Shown in pieces: positions 53,424 to 57,863 of a DNA stretch of 57,863 bases. The notes beneath the pieces are model-generated. The model worked only from the letters and a program-made list of their open reading frames with translations. It was not told where the DNA came from and did not search any database. The first letter of the stretch is position 1. Each line of letters begins with the position of its first letter. Origin of the DNA: an uncultured Porphyromonadaceae bacterium (lineage in GTDB: Bacteria; Bacteroidota; Bacteroidia; Bacteroidales; Muribaculaceae); the NCBI GenBank assembly GCA_900547825.1, contig URII01000009.1, forward strand, positions 1-57,863. The letters are read 5' to 3'. A program made the translations under genes and the position numbers.

Positions 53424-53711
53424 GAATTTTCAGGGTTGCATTGCTGTTTATTTGTCAAGGTTCTGTGCTTTCGACTCTCTCGAGCCGCAACTCATTTAGA
53501 ATACCATGAGTTCTTTCGTTTGTCAACAACTTTTTTGAAGTTTTTTGACTTTTTTCGCCGGCCGTTTTGTGTTCCTCAGACGGTGGACTTTTATAATAAA
53601 ACAACTTGTCCCCCTTGTCAATACCAAAAATAACTTTTTCCGGTGCAATTTTTTCGCTGCGATTTTTCCGCTGCAAGCTGCGGCAACAGCACCTGTCAAC
53701 GATGAGTTTCG
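53405..53711. other. Junction between Bacteroidales and Firmicutes sequence; gene-free
   Basis: From about 53,410 the base composition, codon use and gene families change at once. The stretch CTTTAAGAATTTTCAGGG and the following T-rich run with TTTTTTGAAGTTTTTTGACT recall sequence found next to rRNA operons in Lachnospiraceae, from memory. No gene or clear terminator is seen in this 290-nt stretch. The exact join cannot be placed to the base by eye. Confidence 0.75.
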
Positions 53712-55640
53712 CTAAGACTTGATGTATTTTGCAATTGTATCGGTTACTTCTTTCATGTTAAGCGGTTTTGAAACATGACCATTCATACCGGAATCCAATG
53801 AAGCCTTTATATCTTCCGCAAAAGCATTTGCAGACAAAGCAATAATAGGAATCGTAGCTGCATCTGATCGTTCTGTCCCCATTGCACGAATCGTTTTCGC
53901 AGCCTGATGTCCATCCATGTTCGGCATCATAATATCCATCAAAATAATATCGTAAGTGCCTTGTGGATGATTTTTGAATAATTCGACCGCTTCCTTTCCA
54001 TCAAACGCCCGTGTCACTGCCATGCCTGCATCCTCCAGCATCACCGTAGCAAGCTCGGCATTCAGATCATTATCCTCTGCCATAAGAACATTGACTCCTG
54101 TTAAATCATGATGCACCGGCTCTTCCTGCTTTTGACGAATGCCTTGCTCTGTCAGTTCCAACGGAATCTCCACTGTGAAAGTAGTTCCAACGCCCTTTTG
54201 GCTCTCAACGGCAATGCTTCCACCCATCATTTCAACATATTCCTTTGCAATGGCCATTCCAAGCCCTGTACCTTTGTATTGTGTTCTGGCGCCTCTGTCA
54301 TCTTCCTGTGAAAATGGTTTAAATAGTTTTTTCTGAAACTCCTCACTCATTCCAATGCCGTTATCTTTCACGATATAGCGGGCTACAATATGCTTGTCAT
54401 CCTCTCCCGGATGACTGCTGATATCCAGGGTGACCGTTCCACCATCCTTTGTGAATTTCACAGCATTACTGAGAAAATTCGTCAGGACTTCGCGAATACG
54501 TGTAGCATCTGCAAGAACATAGGGATTCTTTGGCCTTTCACGGTATACTTCAAACTTCAAATCCCTGTTATAAAGGAGTCCATTCATGATTGCCAGAACA
54601 TTATCTGTCAGTTTGGTAATATCCACCGGTTCAGGAAAAAACACTGCTTTTCCGCTTTCAATACGACTGAGATCAAGAACATCATTCAGCAACGAAAGCA
54701 GATGCTTTGAGCTTTCCCGTACCTTTTCCAGACTGTCATGAATTTCTGCGACAGAATTTTGATGCAATGCAATATCTGTAAATCCAACGATGGCATTCAT
54801 TGGTGTTCGGATGTCATGGCTCATGTTAAATAAAAATGTAGATTTTGCCTTGTTTGCAGCATCTGCTTTTTCCGCAGCTTCCAATAATAACTGCTTTTGC
54901 TTCTGTTCTTCTTCCTTACTTTTCCGGTAAACAAAATAGGTCCACAGGCAGATCATCAGCAACACCAGTCCAACAATCACGCCACAGATTACAGAGATTT
55001 TCTTCGTTTTCTCTACCATACCATACGCAGACTGCATATCCATTTCAATACAGAATGCACCTACAATATCTCCCGTTCCATCCAGATTTGAACGTACCGG
55101 ATAGCAGGCCGTGAAAATGGGTCCCCAGGTTGTGTCCACAATATCCTGGGAATACACGTTTTCTCCGGAGAGAGCCCTTTCAATATAGGGAATCATTTCA
55201 TCCTCTATATAATCCCCAGGATGTCTTACATCTCCGGCATCTGAATCCAGGCCATCAACAACATAGATTAATTTTCCTTCTTCGTTTCTCGTAGCGGTGT
55301 AAATATATCTTGTAGAATTCAATGTCCTGATTTCATTGAGGTAGGAGGAAATATCCTTATAAAACTGCGTATCTTCATCTGAGCGATCTTTGATATGTGA
55401 AAAATCCTCCCGGCCAATTTTTTCATCCACCAGCTTATGGACTGCATCTGCACTCATCACATCACGGGCAATCTCTGTTTCCAATGCTGTCTCAGTATAA
55501 GCACTTTGCAGAATAAATGTGTACGTTGCTATAGTCAGAATGATAGCCAGCCCCATAAGCACAAAGATGTTTCCTGATATTTTTAGTTTTACAAACCTTT
55601 TATTTTTCTTCAAGCTTGTCTCTTCTTGTGTTTTATCCAT
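53712..55640 (-). CDS. Hybrid sensor histidine kinase / response regulator (Firmicute type)
   Basis: A 642-aa membrane kinase. First helix about 22-44 (GNIFVLMGLAIILTIATYTFIL), an extracellular sensor of about 170 residues with Cache-like features, second helix about 214-236 (ISVICGVIVGLVLLMICLWTYFVY), coiled coil, HisKA with the phosphoacceptor His275 in FNMSHDIRTPMNA, HATPase_c (N-box and GTGLGMAI), then a C-terminal receiver with Asp569 in LMDIMMPNMDG and Lys in PLNMKEV. There is no separate output domain, so the signal must pass to another protein. Low GC and AT-rich codons set it apart from the genes left of 53.4 kb. It is downstream of cvpA, with a 42-nt gap. Confidence 0.92.
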   Translation of the reverse strand: MDKTQEETSLKKNKRFVKLKISGNIFVLMGLAIILTIATYTFILQSAYTETALETEIARDVMSADAVHKLVDEKIGREDFSHIKDRSDEDTQFYKDISSYLNEIRTLNSTRYIYTATRNEEGKLIYVVDGLDSDAGDVRHPGDYIEDEMIPYIERALSGENVYSQDIVDTTWGPIFTACYPVRSNLDGTGDIVGAFCIEMDMQSAYGMVEKTKKISVICGVIVGLVLLMICLWTYFVYRKSKEEEQKQKQLLLEAAEKADAANKAKSTFLFNMSHDIRTPMNAIVGFTDIALHQNSVAEIHDSLEKVRESSKHLLSLLNDVLDLSRIESGKAVFFPEPVDITKLTDNVLAIMNGLLYNRDLKFEVYRERPKNPYVLADATRIREVLTNFLSNAVKFTKDGGTVTLDISSHPGEDDKHIVARYIVKDNGIGMSEEFQKKLFKPFSQEDDRGARTQYKGTGLGMAIAKEYVEMMGGSIAVESQKGVGTTFTVEIPLELTEQGIRQKQEEPVHHDLTGVNVLMAEDNDLNAELATVMLEDAGMAVTRAFDGKEAVELFKNHPQGTYDIILMDIMMPNMDGHQAAKTIRAMGTERSDAATIPIIALSANAFAEDIKASLDSGMNGHVSKPLNMKEVTDTIAKYIKS

Positions 55641-55682
55641 ATCGTTTAAACCGTATTTCTCTTCTTTTTATCTATTTTGTTC

Positions 55683-56171
55683 TTATGATATCATTCTCTG
55701 CATCTGGTTTAGGACTACCTGCAGATAGTTGTGGCTGTATAAGAACTGCAGGAGGCGGCTATCCGCAATGTTTTCCACAATCAGGGAACCGACCATTCCC
55801 ATTTTTCCCGTCATAGCAAAGACAAGCCAGATAATCAGTGCGGTTTCCACTACGCCCACTACGGCGCCGAGCAGTTTATCCGCTGAATGAATGACCGGAA
55901 GTTTGGACACCAGCTTGGCAGAGAAAAAGACAATGCCCAGTATGCGGTGCGCCAGCAGTACCACAAGCAGGATTATAATGGCGGACGCCATACTTAAGAT
56001 GTCTTTCTTCATATATCTGGTGAAAGCTGTCATGGCAAGTATTGCCACGATACTCAGTACAATGAGGGACACGCAGGATATTATTTCTTTTACCATGCCC
56101 CTGTTGAAACCCTCCACTATTCTCCATATCAATAAAATAATACATAAAATAATAAGCCAGTTAATTGTCAT
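55683..56171 (-). CDS. CvpA family membrane protein
   Basis: A 162-aa protein with four predicted membrane helices (INWLIILCIILLIW at the N-terminus, VEGFNRGMVKEIISCVSLIVLSIVAILAM, ILSMASAIIILLVVLLAHRIL, VVGVVETALIIWLVFAM). The GFxRGxxKE pattern is the CvpA/colicin V production signature. ATG at 56171 is chosen because GGAG, a Shine-Dalgarno site, lies 6 nt upstream; an in-frame ATG at 56183 adds 4 residues. Such Shine-Dalgarno use differs from the Bacteroidales part. It is immediately downstream of the DUF5711 gene. Confidence 0.82.
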   Translation of the reverse strand: MTINWLIILCIILLIWRIVEGFNRGMVKEIISCVSLIVLSIVAILAMTAFTRYMKKDILSMASAIIILLVVLLAHRILGIVFFSAKLVSKLPVIHSADKLLGAVVGVVETALIIWLVFAMTGKMGMVGSLIVENIADSRLLQFLYSHNYLQVVLNQMQRMIS

Positions 56172-56199
56172 GCGTATCTCCATCTCTCTTTTATTTTTC

Positions 56200-57444
56200 C
56201 TATTTTAACTGTATTGTCTGCAGGGCATCCTCCGTCACCAGTGTATAGGTATAGCCTTTGCCGGTGGGTATCAGAAGATTTACCTTTTCCTGAAAAGTTC
56301 CGTTATATTTTATTCTGCCGTCCATGGTTCCGATAAGGCATGCCTCTTCGTTGTAGATAGTATAAGTGTCCTGGTAAAATACAATATCATCATAGGCAAT
56401 GTCAAAATCCTGCTTTCTCACAAGATTGCCGCTTTTATCATAGATTTCGAGACGGTATGTTTTGTCGCCTGTCTGGTTTTCAAACACCAGTCCCACATAT
56501 TCTTCGTTGTGGTAAATGCTCCGGATTTCCGTATCAAAATAATATACTGTCTTGAGCTCCGGCTTCTGTCCACCCGCAAAGAAAAGCAGGCAGTCGTCTC
56601 CGATGGCGAACGCTGCTGAGTTGTTCATAAAGCAGATGCAGGGAACCACAGTATCGGAATAATCGTAGCCGCCTACCAGATTGTCCGTCTGGTTTTTGCC
56701 GTATTCATCGAAATTATAAAAAGCAATGCTGGATTTCATTTCCGCTGCATCCACATAAAAATAAGATACCGCACACAAAAGAGCGTTGGGCGACAGGCTC
56801 ACCGCTATGGGATAACCGGTCTGCTCCATGGTGATGTGGAATTTCAAAAGTTCTTTGCCGGCTGTGTCAAACACATAAATCCAGGTTACCTTGCTGTCCT
56901 CCACTACCGCGGATACGACACCGTTGCTTGCCACTTCCAGATTTCGGATGGGAAGATTGGTGGTAATGGTGCCAAGCTGCTTGGCGGAGCTTTGTATGTA
57001 AATGGTTCGTCCGTTGTAATCGGCAATGGCAACCACATCTTCGCAGACGGATATGATGGGATTCTGCATTTCATAGGTCTGGTTCCAGATGACATTTCCC
57101 GCCGAGTCCATGCATCTTGCGCCGTCCTTACTGTAGGACAGGATATTTTCTCCCAGACGCAGGCTTTCCGTACCTCCCACAAGCACCTGGGGAACCGTAG
57201 TTTTTACCGTATAGTCCGTATATCTTTTATTGCGGTATAAAATAAATAAAAGAAGCACCACTGCGGCACAAATCACAATCACCAGCGTGGTCTTGTACAG
57301 ATTACTGAGCCGGTGTTTGCGGATTTTCTCTTTGTAATCTGCTGTATCTTCATTTTTCAGCAGACGAAGGTTGCTTTGCTTCCGCAGCGGATTCTTCTGT
57401 TTTGTTTTGGATTCGTTTCCGTTAAAGTTCCTGATATCTGCCAT
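56200..57444 (-). CDS. DUF5711 family membrane-anchored beta-propeller-like protein
   Basis: A 414-aa protein: basic cytoplasmic N-terminus (about 1-58), one membrane helix (about 60-80, LVIVICAAVVLLLFILY), then an extracellular region with WD/PQQ-like repeats (GARCMDSAGNVIWNQTYEMQNPIISV, VTWIYVFDTAGKELLKF, TYRLEIYDKSGNLVRKQDF). DUF5711 proteins of Lachnospiraceae have this build; function unknown. ATG at 57444 (MADIRNFNGN) is chosen over an upstream ATG at 57477, and a purine-rich AAAGAGAG lies before it. It follows the LysM gene by 40 nt and precedes cvpA, in a likely operon. Confidence 0.8.
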   Translation of the reverse strand: MADIRNFNGNESKTKQKNPLRKQSNLRLLKNEDTADYKEKIRKHRLSNLYKTTLVIVICAAVVLLLFILYRNKRYTDYTVKTTVPQVLVGGTESLRLGENILSYSKDGARCMDSAGNVIWNQTYEMQNPIISVCEDVVAIADYNGRTIYIQSSAKQLGTITTNLPIRNLEVASNGVVSAVVEDSKVTWIYVFDTAGKELLKFHITMEQTGYPIAVSLSPNALLCAVSYFYVDAAEMKSSIAFYNFDEYGKNQTDNLVGGYDYSDTVVPCICFMNNSAAFAIGDDCLLFFAGGQKPELKTVYYFDTEIRSIYHNEEYVGLVFENQTGDKTYRLEIYDKSGNLVRKQDFDIAYDDIVFYQDTYTIYNEEACLIGTMDGRIKYNGTFQEKVNLLIPTGKGYTYTLVTEDALQTIQLK

Positions 57445-57484
57445 GGTATACTCTCTTTCTTCTCCACAGTATAACACATAAATA

Positions 57485-57863
57485 TCAGGGAAGTAAAATA
57501 GTTTGTCCTACTTCTATGTTATTTGGATTTTTTATGCCGTTCAGTTCGCACACCTGCTTTACCATGCCCAAATCCCCGTACTTTCTGCGGCAGATGGCAT
57601 TGAGGGTGTCGCCCCTCATAATGGTATACGATGTCGGCTGCGTTGCGGTCTGCGTGGTGCCGGTAGTTCCGGTGGCGGTGCCGGTGGGGAATGCATCCGG
57701 CGGGGTGACATCCGGCCACGGCATGCCATCCGCAGAGTTTCCCGTGGTGGTGCCGGATGTACCGGTGGCATTGGTACCGGTGGTGGTGCCGTTTGCCGTT
57801 GCCGTATTGCCACTGGTAAGGGCAGTGCCGTTTGTTGTCGTGCCGGCGGTGTTTCCATCGTCA
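57485..57863 (-). CDS. LysM-domain protein, C-terminal part (runs off right edge)
   Basis: Read from the right edge, the frame is open for about 125 codons. A Thr/Gly/Asn-rich low-complexity linker (NTAGTTTNGTALTSG... and GTTTGTNATGTSGTTTG) of about 75 residues leads into one LysM module (SYTIMRGDTLNAICRRKYGD ... NGIKNPNNIEVGQTILLP) at the extreme C-terminus. LysM binds peptidoglycan, so the protein is wall-associated. The ATG at 57724 is internal and not a start. The upstream domains lie outside the window. Confidence 0.85.
   Translation of the reverse strand, partial: DDGNTAGTTTNGTALTSGNTATANGTTTGTNATGTSGTTTGNSADGMPWPDVTPPDAFPTGTATGTTGTTQTATQPTSYTIMRGDTLNAICRRKYGDLGMVKQVCELNGIKNPNNIEVGQTILLP

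Noticed and set aside
53405..57863. Horizontal acquisition of the Firmicute segment by the Bacteroidales host
   Set aside because: No mobility genes, attachment site or repeats border it, and it carries vertical-type genes with native Firmicute signals; a chimeric contig is simpler.
1..57863. CRISPR arrays, rRNA genes, intact insertion sequences, prophage
   Set aside because: I looked for regularly spaced repeats, rRNA core sequences and transposase or integrase motifs and saw none.

Overview
The window holds two different organisms. Positions 1 to about 53,410 are from a Bacteroidales bacterium, with a flavour of gut Muribaculaceae. The evidence is TAnnTTTG/TTTG promoters with no Shine-Dalgarno sites, a tmRNA tag ending GENNYALAA, a TonB-dependent receptor, lipoproteins with acidic surface-export signals, secreted proteins with type IX-secretion-like tails, and a Bacteroides-type bile salt hydrolase. 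From about 53,410 to the end the sequence looks like a Lachnospiraceae-type Firmicute, carrying LysM, DUF5711 and CvpA proteins and a hybrid histidine kinase. A signal-peptide ORF is cut off at the join, so this is most simply a chimeric metagenomic contig. The family-level assignment is inference.

The most interesting region is 5.3-17.5 kb, a tight five-gene operon behind one clear promoter. It encodes: (1) a membrane sensor with an extracellular Cache-like domain, a HAMP, a SpoIIE/PP2C phosphatase and a C-terminal anti-sigma-type kinase; (2) a STAS anti-anti-sigma protein; (3) a 2,422-aa NRPS with order C-A-T-C-A-T-reductase; (4) a MATE transporter fused to a second anti-sigma-type kinase domain; (5) an Sfp-type phosphopantetheinyl transferase. 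The NRPS architecture predicts an N-capped dipeptide aldehyde, and the second adenylation pocket suggests a basic residue. The whole looks like a peptide-aldehyde factory whose exporter is wired into a partner-switching phosphorelay. No sigma factor is present. A bile salt hydrolase gene is divergently transcribed from the same intergenic region.

Layout: 0-0.8 kb, a small two-gene unit running off the left edge, then tRNA-Asn; 0.9-4.1 kb, a secreted protein and tmRNA; 4.2-17.5 kb, bsh and the NRPS operon; 17.6-23.8 kb, a TPR/HTH membrane regulator divergent from a giant secreted fibronectin-like protein; 24-31 kb, a possible 37-aa gene and a TonB receptor/DUF5689 lipoprotein operon; 31.2-33.5 kb, pta-ackA; 34.6-38.3 kb, metK behind a structured leader with an attenuator, then a PpiD-like chaperone; 38.4-40.3 kb, an ATPase gene remnant and two FKBP prolyl isomerases; 40.5-43.9 kb, panB, a MATE transporter and a NamZ-like muramidase; 43.9-47 kb, a polysaccharide flippase and gdhA, separated by a perfect palindrome; 47.1-53.4 kb, a TPR/AraC regulator, a second giant secreted protein and a small secreted-protein family; 53.4-57.9 kb, the foreign Firmicute segment.

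Housekeeping genes (metK, pta, ackA, gdhA, panB, ssrA) are confident. Predicted chemistry, promoters, small ORFs and the riboswitch call are inferences from motif reading and are graded accordingly.
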